This document shows, one piece after another, positions 17,142-25,894 of a stretch of 64,000 bases of DNA. The notes under the pieces are model-generated. The model saw only the letters and a list, made by a program, of their open reading frames with translations. It searched no databases and had not been told where the DNA came from. The stretch's first letter is position 1. Each line of letters begins with the position of its first letter. The position numbers and the translations under genes were made by a program. The stretch is from an uncultured Flavobacteriaceae bacterium (GTDB lineage: Bacteria > Bacteroidota > Bacteroidia > Flavobacteriales > Flavobacteriaceae). The stretch spans positions 186,001 to 250,000 of the forward strand of contig CANLWB010000005.1 in the NCBI GenBank assembly GCA_947494695.1. The letters run 5' to 3'.

Positions 17142-18149
17142 TTGGACGAAGTCAAACAGTTAGTTAGCGATATAAAAAATAAAAACCTGAAGCCCATTTA
17201 CTTTTTAATGGGGGAAGAACCTTATTATATTGATAAGATCTCCGATTTTATAGAAAATTCGGTTCTTGCAGAAGAGGAACGTGGTTTTAATCAAATGATA
17301 TTATATGGAAGAGATGTTTCGGTAGATGATATTGTTAGTAATGCCAAGCGCTATCCTATGATGGCAGAACATCAGGTGGTTATTGTTAAAGAAGCTCAGG
17401 AACTATCGCGTACTATTGAAAAACTGGCTCCTTACGCCGAAAACCCTCAAACTACGACGGTGCTGGTCGTAAACTACAAGTATAAAAAGATAGATAAACG
17501 TAAAGCACTCTATAAAACCTTGAAAAAAACTGGTGTTGTATATGAGAGTAAAAAGCTTTATGAAAATCAGGTAGCCGATTGGATTCGTAGGGTACTGTCT
17601 CCTAAAAACTATTCCATTTCCCCAAAAGCAGCCCAAATGCTTGTTGAATTTTTGGGAACAGATTTGAGTAAAATAAATAATGAACTGGAAAAACTTCAAA
17701 TTATTTTACCTGAGGGAACTCAAATTACCCCAGAACATATTGAAGAGAATATTGGTATTAGTAAAGATTTCAATAATTTTGAGTTGCGAAAGGCGATTGG
17801 AGAAAAAAATGTTATTAAGGCACATAGAATCGTCAATTATTTTGCAGAAAACCCAAAGGATAATCCTATTGTAGTTACCGTGTCTTTGTTGTTTAGTTTT
17901 TTTTCACAATTACTTCATTTTCACGGATTAAAAGACAAGTCACCGCGATCTGTGGCATCTGCGCTAAAGGTAAACCCATATTTTGTAAATGATTATATCA
18001 CAGCAGCAAAGCATTACCCGATGCGTAAGGTTAGTCACGTTGTTTCAACGCTTAGAACATTCGATGTTAAAAGTAAAGGTGTAGGGGCAAATGCAGTTTC
18101 TCAGGGCGATTTATTAAAAGAATTATTGGTGAGAATATTATCTAATTAA
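17142..18149 (+). CDS. holA: DNA polymerase III subunit delta
   Basis: The 335-residue protein shows the HolA layout: an N-terminal AAA+-like domain without a functional P-loop (YFLMGEEPYYIDKISDFI), a central helical domain with ISPKAAQMLVEFLGTDLSKINNELEKL, and a C-terminal collar domain. Delta opens the beta sliding clamp within the clamp-loader complex. The start is TTG (TTG GAC GAA), directly before the conserved N-terminus. The stop is 2 bp before the ung start, so holA and ung form an operon. Confidence 0.93.
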   Translation: MDEVKQLVSDIKNKNLKPIYFLMGEEPYYIDKISDFIENSVLAEEERGFNQMILYGRDVSVDDIVSNAKRYPMMAEHQVVIVKEAQELSRTIEKLAPYAENPQTTTVLVVNYKYKKIDKRKALYKTLKKTGVVYESKKLYENQVADWIRRVLSPKNYSISPKAAQMLVEFLGTDLSKINNELEKLQIILPEGTQITPEHIEENIGISKDFNNFELRKAIGEKNVIKAHRIVNYFAENPKDNPIVVTVSLLFSFFSQLLHFHGLKDKSPRSVASALKVNPYFVNDYITAAKHYPMRKVSHVVSTLRTFDVKSKGVGANAVSQGDLLKELLVRILSN

Positions 18150-18151
18150 AA

Positions 18152-18817
18152 ATGAGCGTAGACATTCACGAAAGCTGGAAACCCTATTTAAAAGATGAGT
18201 TTAATAAACCTTATTTTAAGGATTTAATAAGCTTTGTAAGGTTTGAATATAAATCGCAAACCTGTTACCCTCCAGGAAAACAAATTTTTAATGCCTTTAA
18301 CCATTGTCATTTTGATGATGTAAAAGTGGTTATTATAGGTCAGGATCCATATCATGGAGAGAGACAGGCTAACGGATTATGTTTTTCTGTAAACGATGGA
18401 ATTACGCATCCGCCTTCATTAATCAATATTTTTAAAGAGATTGAAACAGATTTAGGAATTCAGTACCCACAAAGCGGTAATTTAATGCGTTGGGCAGACC
18501 AGGGGGTTTTATTACTCAATGCTACGCTTACTGTAAGAGCACATCAGGCGGGGAGTCATCAAAATAGGGGGTGGGAAACGTTTACTGACGCTGTCATTAA
18601 AATTATTAGTGAACACAAAGAAAACATTATTTTTCTCCTCTGGGGAGGGTACGCTAAAAAGAAAGCAGGGTTAGTGAACGCCAATAAGCATAATATATTA
18701 AGCTCGGGGCATCCTTCCCCGTTAAGTGCCAATAGAGGTTACTGGTTTGGTAATAAGCATTTTAGCAAAACTAACTCCCTGTTGGAGCAAGCGGCTTTGT
18801 CTCCTGTCCAATGGTAA
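18152..18817 (+). CDS. ung: Uracil-DNA glycosylase, family 1
   Basis: The 221-residue protein has both diagnostic family 1 motifs: the water-activating loop GQDPYHGERQANGLCFSV (near residue 64) and the minor-groove intercalation loop GHPSPLSANRG (near residue 188). It removes uracil from DNA in base-excision repair. The length is typical. It follows holA by 2 bp. Its last 47 bp overlap the 3' end of a convergent small membrane-protein gene. Confidence 0.95.
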   Translation: MSVDIHESWKPYLKDEFNKPYFKDLISFVRFEYKSQTCYPPGKQIFNAFNHCHFDDVKVVIIGQDPYHGERQANGLCFSVNDGITHPPSLINIFKEIETDLGIQYPQSGNLMRWADQGVLLLNATLTVRAHQAGSHQNRGWETFTDAVIKIISEHKENIIFLLWGGYAKKKAGLVNANKHNILSSGHPSPLSANRGYWFGNKHFSKTNSLLEQAALSPVQW

Positions 18818-18947
18818 TATGAGGCTTCAGTACAACTGGCTTTCTAGCTTTTTTATCAATTTTATCGATTTTATTAGAACTAAATTTTAGCAATAATAAG
18901 TTTACGATAACCAGTATTGTGAGAGCGATTGAGATGTTAAGTATCAT
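18771..18947 (-). CDS. Small single-pass membrane protein, unknown
   Basis: The 58-residue frame starting at the ATG at 18947 has one strong membrane helix (about residues 4-21, IALTILVIVNLLLL). A short lysine-rich segment (KIDKIDKKARKP) and a proline-containing tail follow. The hydrophobic helix followed by a basic stretch is what a real N-out, C-in protein would show. An upstream in-frame ATG at 18980 would add 11 residues. The gene overlaps the end of ung in the opposite direction by 47 bp. No family is recognised. Confidence 0.55.
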   Translation of the reverse strand: MILNISIALTILVIVNLLLLKFSSNKIDKIDKKARKPVVLKPHITIGQETKPLAPTGS

Positions 18948-19108
18948 AATGTAGGGGTTATAATTGTCGGCAAAATACAAATTTTATCGATAAAATACAA
19001 GTCGACTTCTTTTACAGTGCGAATTTACTAAATAAAGTACTTCTAAGATATACGTAGATATACGTATTTTTGGATTTTTAGTAATATAATAATCCGGACT
19101 TAAGATGT

Positions 19109-19964
19109 TTATGCATTTCGCAAGATTTTAAGGGCTTTTTTATCAAGTACATGTTTATAAATCATGACGGAAATCGTTTTTTATTTAAAATAAGCTTCAC
19201 TCATACATATATACCCATAATTTCCAATCTATTCTGCGTTTTACCCCATGAGTTTTTGACTTTATAATAGGTCATGCCATTTGGGTCTTTTAATGGTCCT
19301 GTGATATGTATTAAGTGATCATCTGTTGAAGTTAAGTTCATAAATTCTGTTTTTCGATATTTTTGAGTGATTTCTTTTTCTTTAAATCCTTTGGTAAGCG
19401 CATGTTTAGGATCGATATCTTCTTTTGGAATAATGGCCAGACCATGCTTAGCGGAAAATGTTTTCTCACTAACATCACAGTCCAATTTAATGGTAAACCC
19501 ATTTTCTAATGCCCTATTTACTATAGTAACAGGTTCGTCTAAGCTAAAGTCTTTTTAAGCGTATCGATTCATTTGGAATGATTGTGTTTTGTGATACCTT
19601 CTTTTACACCTGTATAGCTTATGTTTGGTACACAACCGTATTCTGAAATACTGTTTATAACATCATGAGTCAATCCGCCTTCGCTAAACTGTATTTTGCC
19701 CTGTTTCATTATATAGCTCCAGGATTTATTTATATAGGTATGTCTTACGTTATACATTTCAGATAAATTAATGATCTCCCCAGTTAAGACGTTTATTTCA
19801 CTTTCTAGAAATGACCATGTAGAAAAGCTCCAACATATACCAGTGTTTTCTTGACTAGTAATTTAAGTAGTACCAGGATCAATAATGGTCTTGAATTCAT
19901 AAGTTTGATAAGATCCAAGAATTGAAAATAAGATAAAAATAGGGGCAAATAATTTATTTTTTAT
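19109..19964 (-). pseudogene. Decayed papain-like C1 peptidase (aminopeptidase C / bleomycin-hydrolase type)
   Basis: Reading the minus strand from 19964, a signal-peptide-like sequence begins with ATA where ATG is expected. The frame then meets an in-frame TAA (near 19870). The active-site cysteine motif TGICWSFSTWSFLES follows, then SEGGLTHDVINS and KHNHSK, and then a stop near 19569. The expected central region of roughly 100 residues is missing. The frame resumes at DEPVTIVNRALENGF, CDVSEKTFSAKHGLA, the catalytic-His TDDHLIHITG and VKNSWG (Asn). After a frameshift near 19225 it reads YICMSEAYFK, a stop, then KTISVMIY to a final stop at 19109. Lost start, several stops, a deletion and a frameshift show that the gene is dead, while the catalytic Cys, His and Asn are still readable. 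Confidence 0.88.
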
Positions 19965-19995
19965 AAGGAAATAAGTGATTTATTGAAATAAAATT

Positions 19996-20003
19996 TATTT
20001 TTG
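19996..20003 (+). promoter_or_regulatory. Candidate -7 box (TATTTTTG) of menB
   Basis: TATTTTTG matches TAnnTTTG. It covers the TTG at 20001 that could otherwise be taken as the menB start, which argues for one of the ATGs at 20013 or 20019 and a very short leader. No TTG lies at consensus -33 spacing. Confidence 0.4.
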
Positions 20004-20012
20004 ACTAAAATA

Positions 20013-20858
20013 ATGAAAATGAATAAGGAAAATTGGGTAATAGCCAAGGAATACGAGGATATTACATATAAAAAATGTAACGGTGTGGCGCGTATAGCCT
20101 TTAACCGGCCGGATATTCGAAATGCGTTTAGACCAAAAACGACTAGCGAGTTGTATGATGCTTTTTATGATGCCAATGAAGATACTAGTATAGGTGTCGT
20201 ATTGTTGTCGGCAGAAGGACCTTCTTCTAAAGATGGTGTATATTCGTTTTGTAGCGGAGGCGATCAAAAGGCCAGAGGACATCAAGGATATGTAGGTGAA
20301 GATGGCTACCATCGTTTAAATATATTAGAAGTTCAGCGTTTAATACGATTCATGCCTAAGGCAGTGATAGCCGTGGTGCCGGGATGGGCCGTTGGAGGTG
20401 GACATAGCCTACATGTGGTATGCGATTTAACCCTGGCAAGTAAGGAACATGCGATTTTTAAACAAACAGATGCCGATGTGACCAGCTTTGATGGCGGGTA
20501 TGGTTCTGCTTACTTAGCAAAGATGGTTGGACAAAAAAAAGCTCGTGAAATATTCTTTTTAGGTAGAAATTATTCGGCACAAGAAGCCTTCGAAATGGGG
20601 ATGGTAAATGCTGTAGTACCTCATGATGAATTGGAAACAACAGCCTATGAATGGGCTCAGGAAATATTAGCAAAGTCACCAACTTCTATAAAAATGCTCA
20701 AATTTGCTATGAATTTGACAGATGATGGCATGGTGGGGCAACAGGTTTTTGCTGGTGAAGCTACACGCTTAGCATACATGACAGACGAAGCTATTGAGGG
20801 TAGAAATGCATTTCTTGAGAAACGCAAACCTAATTTTACTAAAAAATGGATTCCCTAA
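20013..20858 (+). CDS. menB: 1,4-dihydroxy-2-naphthoyl-CoA synthase
   Basis: About 281 residues from the first ATG (20013; 20019 is also possible). The crotonase-fold signatures are ARIAFNRPDIRNAFRPKT, the oxyanion-hole SFCSGGDQKARG (near residue 80), the PGWAVGGGHSLHVVCD loop, and the MenB-specific DADVTSFDGGYGSAYLA. It closes the second ring of the menaquinone naphthoquinone from o-succinylbenzoyl-CoA. The stop is directly followed by the menA ATG. The gene heads the menaquinone run menB-menA-menC-menE; menF, menD and menH are not in this window. Confidence 0.95.
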   Translation: MKMNKENWVIAKEYEDITYKKCNGVARIAFNRPDIRNAFRPKTTSELYDAFYDANEDTSIGVVLLSAEGPSSKDGVYSFCSGGDQKARGHQGYVGEDGYHRLNILEVQRLIRFMPKAVIAVVPGWAVGGGHSLHVVCDLTLASKEHAIFKQTDADVTSFDGGYGSAYLAKMVGQKKAREIFFLGRNYSAQEAFEMGMVNAVVPHDELETTAYEWAQEILAKSPTSIKMLKFAMNLTDDGMVGQQVFAGEATRLAYMTDEAIEGRNAFLEKRKPNFTKKWIP

Positions 20859-21761
20859 ATGAATAAAGTCTCTCTTTGGATTACCACCATGCGCTTACGA
20901 ACATTGCCTCTATCTGTATCGGGCATTATTTTAGCATCATGTTTGGCAGAATATAATGGATGTTTTGAATGGAAAATAGGTGTTCTTGCAATTTTAACCA
21001 CTCTAAGTTTACAAATCCTTTCGAACCTTGCCAATGATTATGGTGATGGAGTGAAGGGAACCGATAATGAAGATAGAATTGGTCCTGAGCGAGCAATTCA
21101 ATCCGGGAAAATAACTCCCGATGATATGTTTAATGCTATAAAGATTAATGTCTTAATTTCTATAGGATTGGCATTTCTGCTTATTTTTACAGCATTTGGA
21201 GTGAAGCATTTTTTACTGACTTTGTTATTCTTTATGTTAGGGATTGCTTCGGTAGTAGGAGCCATTAAATATACGGTTGGAAATAATCCATACGGATACA
21301 GAGGGCTTGGTGATGTGTTTGTATTGGTGTTTTTTGGTTTGGTAAGCGTTATAGGGTGTTACGTGCTGTATGCAAAGACCATAGATCATGTCGTCTTTCT
21401 TCCGGCATTTACCATTGGTTTACTAAGCACAGGGGTGCTCAACCTGAACAATATGAGAGATATTGTATCTGATGAAAAATCCAACAAGATAACCTTAGCG
21501 GTAAAGATGGGAAGCAAAAATGCAAAAATTTACCATCAAACATTAATTGGATTGGCCATTGTGTTATCTGCATTATTTGGGATACTATATTATACATCGC
21601 CTTATAATTTAATTTTTGTTATAGCATATATTCCTTTGTTTATTCACATAAAAAAAGTCCGCAATAATACAGACCCTAAATTACTGGACCCGGAACTAAA
21701 AAAATTGGCTTTAACAACCGTGTTATTAGCATTACTTATGGGAATTGGGCATTTATTATAA
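20859..21761 (+). CDS. menA: 1,4-dihydroxy-2-naphthoate polyprenyltransferase
   Basis: The 300-residue integral membrane protein has about eight hydrophobic segments and the UbiA-type prenyl-diphosphate site: NLANDYGDGVKGTDNEDR (the first Asp-rich motif, near residue 52) and NLNNMRDIVSDEKSNK (the second, near residue 190). It attaches the isoprenoid tail to DHNA, forming demethylmenaquinone at the inner membrane. It starts immediately after the menB stop codon. A decayed gene, not a men gene, follows 26 bp after its stop. Confidence 0.95.
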   Translation: MNKVSLWITTMRLRTLPLSVSGIILASCLAEYNGCFEWKIGVLAILTTLSLQILSNLANDYGDGVKGTDNEDRIGPERAIQSGKITPDDMFNAIKINVLISIGLAFLLIFTAFGVKHFLLTLLFFMLGIASVVGAIKYTVGNNPYGYRGLGDVFVLVFFGLVSVIGCYVLYAKTIDHVVFLPAFTIGLLSTGVLNLNNMRDIVSDEKSNKITLAVKMGSKNAKIYHQTLIGLAIVLSALFGILYYTSPYNLIFVIAYIPLFIHIKKVRNNTDPKLLDPELKKLALTTVLLALLMGIGHLL

Positions 21762-21787
21762 ACGTTTCAAACTAATTCCATTTACAT

Positions 21788-23159
21788 ATGAAAAAAGTAC
21801 TTTATAGCGTGATATTCCTGGTGATGACCATGAGCTTGGCTCAAAACGCTTCAAGTTTAAAAGTCCAGGAAGTACTGAATTTAGAGATGAAGTAAGGTCT
21901 GGTTCTGTAAAAAAGAAAGATTTCAAGGAAATCTTTCTTTTGGAAATACAATAAAGGTTTTTACCGTGCTTTCTCCTTCTAAAAAATAACGCATATTATA
22001 TTGTCATGAATTTGATATAGATAATAAGTCTTATAAAAAAACAGAATTGTTTAAAGCCAATGTTGAGAAGAATCAAAGTATATTCTCTGGAGGGAATAAA
22101 CGAGAAACAGGTTTTGCGATGTCTCCAAATGGTCAATATTTTGTTGTTTCTACTGATGATATTAAGAAGAATTCAAACTCGTATACGGCTCATGTCTATG
22201 ATTCAGAAATATTGCGTTTAATTTATAAAAAGGCATATCAAAAAAGTGTTGAAAAATTTTATGAAGCGAATGATTTGTCTATTGATGATGAAAAAAATGT
22301 TTATACACTTGGTAAGTTATTTTTAGACGGTAGATCTCAAAAAAAGGCAGGGAAAGCTAATTATGATTTTTTATTAAATAAAATTTCGAGCTCAAATGTT
22401 CAAACAATCAAAATTGATGTCAAAAATGAAGAGACGCATATTAGGTCTTTAAGTATCTCAAATATAAATAATAAAATACACCTATTTGGTTTTTATTCGG
22501 AAGAAGGAGTAGGAAAAATAAAAGGGGGATCATTCTTTGATGTAGATACCGAGAATATGCTCATAACGGTAAACAAGTTCTTTGAGCTTCCAGATTTAGT
22601 ATATAAAGACCTGTGTGTTGAAAATAAAATAGAAAGACAAAAGGAGAAAGAGTTATCCGATTACTATGTGGATTATACAATGAATGATAATCATGGGAAT
22701 ACTTATATATTGGCTGAAGAGTTTTATGTAACAACTCAATTTGTAACGTATGGGATGAACGGTGGTGGTAGTTCGGTTTCTACTCCTCATTATGGTAATT
22801 TACTTGTTTTAAAACTTGATAAAGAAGGAAATCTTGAATGGGGAAGAGGGATTTTCAAGCATGCTAACAGGCCATCATATAATGCCTTTGTTAAAAATGA
22901 TAAACTACATATTGTTTTAAATTCTGGAAAAACTTTCACCGAAATGGATGATGGTAGAGTAAAAGTTTCAAAAGATTTGTTTGAATCTACATCATTATAC
23001 GATATTGCTTTTAGTGAGAAGGGAGAAGTAAATTACAATAAAAAACAGGATAATAAAAAACATACAATTTACAGACCATATTATGGTATTTATGATGAGA
23101 ACCGTTTCATTACTATAGGTGAACGAGGTGGGAAAAAGCGATTTTTAATTCTCAATTAA
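21788..23159 (+). pseudogene. Secreted protein of unknown function broken near its N-terminus
   Basis: An ATG at 21788 opens a clear signal peptide (MKKVLYSVIFLVMTMSLAQ). The protein-like reading then jumps frame near 21847 (RFKFKSPGSTEFRDEV) and again near 21930 (LSFGNTIKVFTVLSPSKK). It hits a TAA at 21987-21989 and continues in that last frame as FDIDNKSYKKTELF and onward without interruption to 23159. The long open part (from about 22047, 370 residues) has only a TTG as possible start and no signal peptide. It contains repeated strand-like segments typical of a beta-propeller-like sensor protein (SPNGQYFVVSTDD, GNLLVLKLDKEGNLEWGRGI), but no named family. An original protein of about 455 residues is inferred. 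It sits inside the menaquinone cluster with no link to the pathway. Confidence 0.75.
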
Positions 23160-23191
23160 AAACAGTATTTTTCTAACTAAATTTTAAAAGA

Positions 23192-23869
23192 ATGAAGATC
23201 ACATTTTACGGTCATGCAAGCTTAGGAATTCAGGTTAATGATGTTCACATCCTTGTCGATCCATTTATTTCAGGAAACCCCAAAGCATCCCATATAAATT
23301 TAGAAGCACTTAAAGCCGATTATATCTTAATCACCCATGCGCATCAAGATCATATTTTAGATGTTGAGGCCATTGCTAAGCGCACAGGAGCAGTTTTGGT
23401 TTCGAATTATGAGATTATATTACATTTCGAAAAGTTGGGTCTTGAAGGACACCCCATGAATCACGGAGGTTCCTGGAGCTTCGATTTTGGAACTGTGAAA
23501 TATGTGAATGCTATTCATACGTCATCTTTTCCCGATGGAAGTTATGGCGGACAACCGGGAGGTTTTGTGATTGAAGGTGAACATAAAAATATTTATATAG
23601 CCGGAGATACCGCTTTAACCTTCGATATGAAACTCATTCCGCTTCAAACGAAGCTGGATTTAGCCATTTTACCCATAGGGAATAATTTCACGATGGGAGT
23701 TGATGATGCGATTCTTGCCAGTGATTTTGTTGAATGCGATAAAGTTTTAGGCATTCATTATGATACGTTTGGTTATATTGAAATAGATCATACTGAAGCA
23801 AAACAGAAGTTTTTCGAAAAAGGAAAAGACTTAATGCTTCTGGAAATTGGCGATTTTATTGAGTTATAG
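23192..23869 (+). CDS. Metal-dependent hydrolase, UPF0173 (MBL fold)
   Basis: The 225-residue metallo-beta-lactamase-fold protein begins MKITFYGHASLGIQV and has the HxHxDH motif as THAHQDHILD (near residue 49), further ligand sites in MNHGGSW, AGDTALT and GIHYDTFGYIEID. UPF0173 members bind two metals; their substrate is not established. The stop is directly followed by the menC ATG, so the gene is part of the men operon; this association recurs in flavobacteria as far as I recall. Confidence 0.92.
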   Translation: MKITFYGHASLGIQVNDVHILVDPFISGNPKASHINLEALKADYILITHAHQDHILDVEAIAKRTGAVLVSNYEIILHFEKLGLEGHPMNHGGSWSFDFGTVKYVNAIHTSSFPDGSYGGQPGGFVIEGEHKNIYIAGDTALTFDMKLIPLQTKLDLAILPIGNNFTMGVDDAILASDFVECDKVLGIHYDTFGYIEIDHTEAKQKFFEKGKDLMLLEIGDFIEL

Positions 23870-24907
23870 ATGATACAGGCATCTTATAAAAAGTACATCT
23901 TAAATTTTAAACAGGCCAGTGGAACATCTCGGGGTATTTTAAGAACTAAGGAAACCTGGTTTCTGATTTTAAAATCGGAGAGCAAAGAAGGAATAGGGGA
24001 GTGTGGCGTATTTAGAGGGCTTTCGGTAGATGATAGACCAGATTATGAAACAAAGCTTCAATGGCTTTGTGAGCATATTAATGATGATTTGGACAATCTA
24101 TTATCTGAGTTGACCGAGTTCCCAAGTATACAATTTGGTTTAGAAATTGCTTTAAAGTCTCTGGAGTCCCATGATCGGTTCGACTTATATCCATCAAAAT
24201 TTACTGAAAATGAAGATGCTATCCCAATAAATGGGCTTATCTGGATGGGAACCAAAGCGTTTATGAAAGCGCAGATATCAGAAAAGATATCTAATGGCTT
24301 TACCTGTATTAAAATGAAAATTGGAGCTCTCGATTTTGATACTGAAATCGATCTTTTAAAATCCATTCGTAAAGAATTTACCTCTAGAGATATTGAATTA
24401 CGGGTTGATGCCAATGGTGCGTTTTCACCTTCGGAAGCTTTAGAAAAGCTCAAGGTATTGTCAGAGTTCGATTTACACTCCATAGAACAACCTATAAAAC
24501 AGGGACAAATGGAGGCTATGTCGGAATTATGTCGTGTTACCCCCCTGCCCATAGCATTAGATGAAGAATTAATAGGGGTGTATTCTGTAACAAATAAACG
24601 CAACATGTTACAAACTATAAATCCACAATATATTATTTTAAAACCGAGTTTGGTTGGCGGATTTAAAGGGAGTGATGAGTGGATTGAGATTGCAGAAGAA
24701 AACCAAATACAATGGTGGATTACCAGTGCACTAGAAAGTAATATCGGGCTTAATGCAATTGCCCAGTATACGTACAATAAGCAAAATAAGATGCCTCAAG
24801 GCTTGGGAACCGGTGCCTTGTTTACCAATAATTTTGATTCCCCTTTACAGGTTAAAAAAGGGACATTACAGTATAACAGTAATTTAAAGTGGAACGTAAA
24901 TTTATAA
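23870..24907 (+). CDS. menC: o-Succinylbenzoate synthase
   Basis: The 345-residue enolase-superfamily protein has the K-x-K catalytic motif (CIKMKIGALDFD, near residue 147) and the three acidic metal ligands in LRVDANGAF, SIEQPI and ALDEEL. The second catalytic lysine is in IILKPSLVGGF. MenC dehydrates SHCHC to o-succinylbenzoate. Its ATG touches the stop of the UPF0173 gene, and the CPBP protease gene begins 3 bp after its stop. Gene order and overlap support a single men transcript. Confidence 0.93.
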   Translation: MIQASYKKYILNFKQASGTSRGILRTKETWFLILKSESKEGIGECGVFRGLSVDDRPDYETKLQWLCEHINDDLDNLLSELTEFPSIQFGLEIALKSLESHDRFDLYPSKFTENEDAIPINGLIWMGTKAFMKAQISEKISNGFTCIKMKIGALDFDTEIDLLKSIRKEFTSRDIELRVDANGAFSPSEALEKLKVLSEFDLHSIEQPIKQGQMEAMSELCRVTPLPIALDEELIGVYSVTNKRNMLQTINPQYIILKPSLVGGFKGSDEWIEIAEENQIQWWITSALESNIGLNAIAQYTYNKQNKMPQGLGTGALFTNNFDSPLQVKKGTLQYNSNLKWNVNL

Positions 24908-24910
24908 AAT

Positions 24911-25894
24911 ATGTATATAGCTCAGGCTTATAAAGGATTACACGATTTTTGGAGATATATTATTGGAGTGATCATGGCCATTGCAGGTGTCTTTATTTTC
25001 TCCGTACCTCATGCTATTGCTATTGGAGTAGAAACAGTAAATGGAAATATTGATGCTTCCAAAATGAATGATGCGAGTTATATTATGTCTTTGTTTGAGC
25101 CTAATATAAATCTTGTGTTCGTATTGTTACCCTTTGTGGGGGGCTTGATAGCTCTTTTTCTGGCCATAAAACTTATACATAAACAATCTTTTAAGGATGT
25201 AACAACCACTCGAAAAAAAATAGATTGGAGTCGGGTTTGGTTTATTTTTATACTTTGGGGAGTCATCTCAAGTAGTTTTGTGCTGATTCACTATTATTTT
25301 ATGCCCGAAGACTTTGTGGTCAATTTTAAATTAAGGCCTTTTTTAATACTATGCGTCATAGGAATTGTATTAATTCCAATACAGACCAGCTTTGAAGAAT
25401 ATGTATTCAGGGGGTATTTAATGCAAGGCATTGGAATTGTTGCAAAGAATAAGTGGCTTCCATTAATTTTAACCTCTTTGGTTTTTGGATTACTTCATAT
25501 TATGAATCCCGAAGTTGAGAAACTGGGGTATGTTATCATGGTTTACTATATAGGAACTGGTTTAATGCTTGGGATAATGACGTTAATGGATGAGGGGATG
25601 GAACTGGCTTTGGGATTCCATGCCGCTAATAATTTATTTACGGCACTTTTAGTCACAGCAGATTGGACGGCCTTCCAGACACATTCCATATTCAAGGATA
25701 TTTCAGATCCTGAAAATATTAGCTTGTTGGAAATATTTGTACCCGTATTTGTCGTATTTCCAATATTACTTTTTATCCTTTCCAGAAAGTATAAATGGAG
25801 CAATTGGAAAGATAAACTTTTTGGAGCTGTTATAGAGCCTCTAAAAGAAAATTATAAACTTATTGAGGATATAGGAAATGATACCGAATCATAA
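24911..25894 (+). CDS. CPBP-family intramembrane metalloprotease (Abi/Rce1-like)
   Basis: The 327-residue membrane protein has about eight hydrophobic segments and the CPBP catalytic motifs in order: EEYVFRGYLMQ (the EExxxR pair, near residue 161), FGLLHIMNP (FxxxH) and GFHAANN (HxxxN). These residues form the active site of Rce1-like intramembrane proteases. Substrates are unknown; some relatives take part in bacteriocin self-immunity or protein maturation. The last 17 bp overlap the menE start, so it is translationally embedded in the menaquinone operon. Confidence 0.9.
   Translation: MYIAQAYKGLHDFWRYIIGVIMAIAGVFIFSVPHAIAIGVETVNGNIDASKMNDASYIMSLFEPNINLVFVLLPFVGGLIALFLAIKLIHKQSFKDVTTTRKKIDWSRVWFIFILWGVISSSFVLIHYYFMPEDFVVNFKLRPFLILCVIGIVLIPIQTSFEEYVFRGYLMQGIGIVAKNKWLPLILTSLVFGLLHIMNPEVEKLGYVIMVYYIGTGLMLGIMTLMDEGMELALGFHAANNLFTALLVTADWTAFQTHSIFKDISDPENISLLEIFVPVFVVFPILLFILSRKYKWSNWKDKLFGAVIEPLKENYKLIEDIGNDTES

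Noticed and set aside
19201-19757. Two separate small genes (94 and 62 codons) on the minus strand
   Set aside because: Both are pieces of one C1 peptidase remnant, with the active-site Cys and the His/Asn motifs divided between the decayed segments.
22047-23159. The 370-codon frame considered as an intact gene starting at TTG 22047
   Set aside because: The protein-like reading continues upstream through in-frame codons to a stop and across two frame changes to a signal peptide, which fits a broken longer gene better.
24058-24777. A 239-codon open frame on the minus strand
   Set aside because: It is fully antisense to menC, whose catalytic motifs are intact; the frame has no recognisable domain and is a coding shadow.
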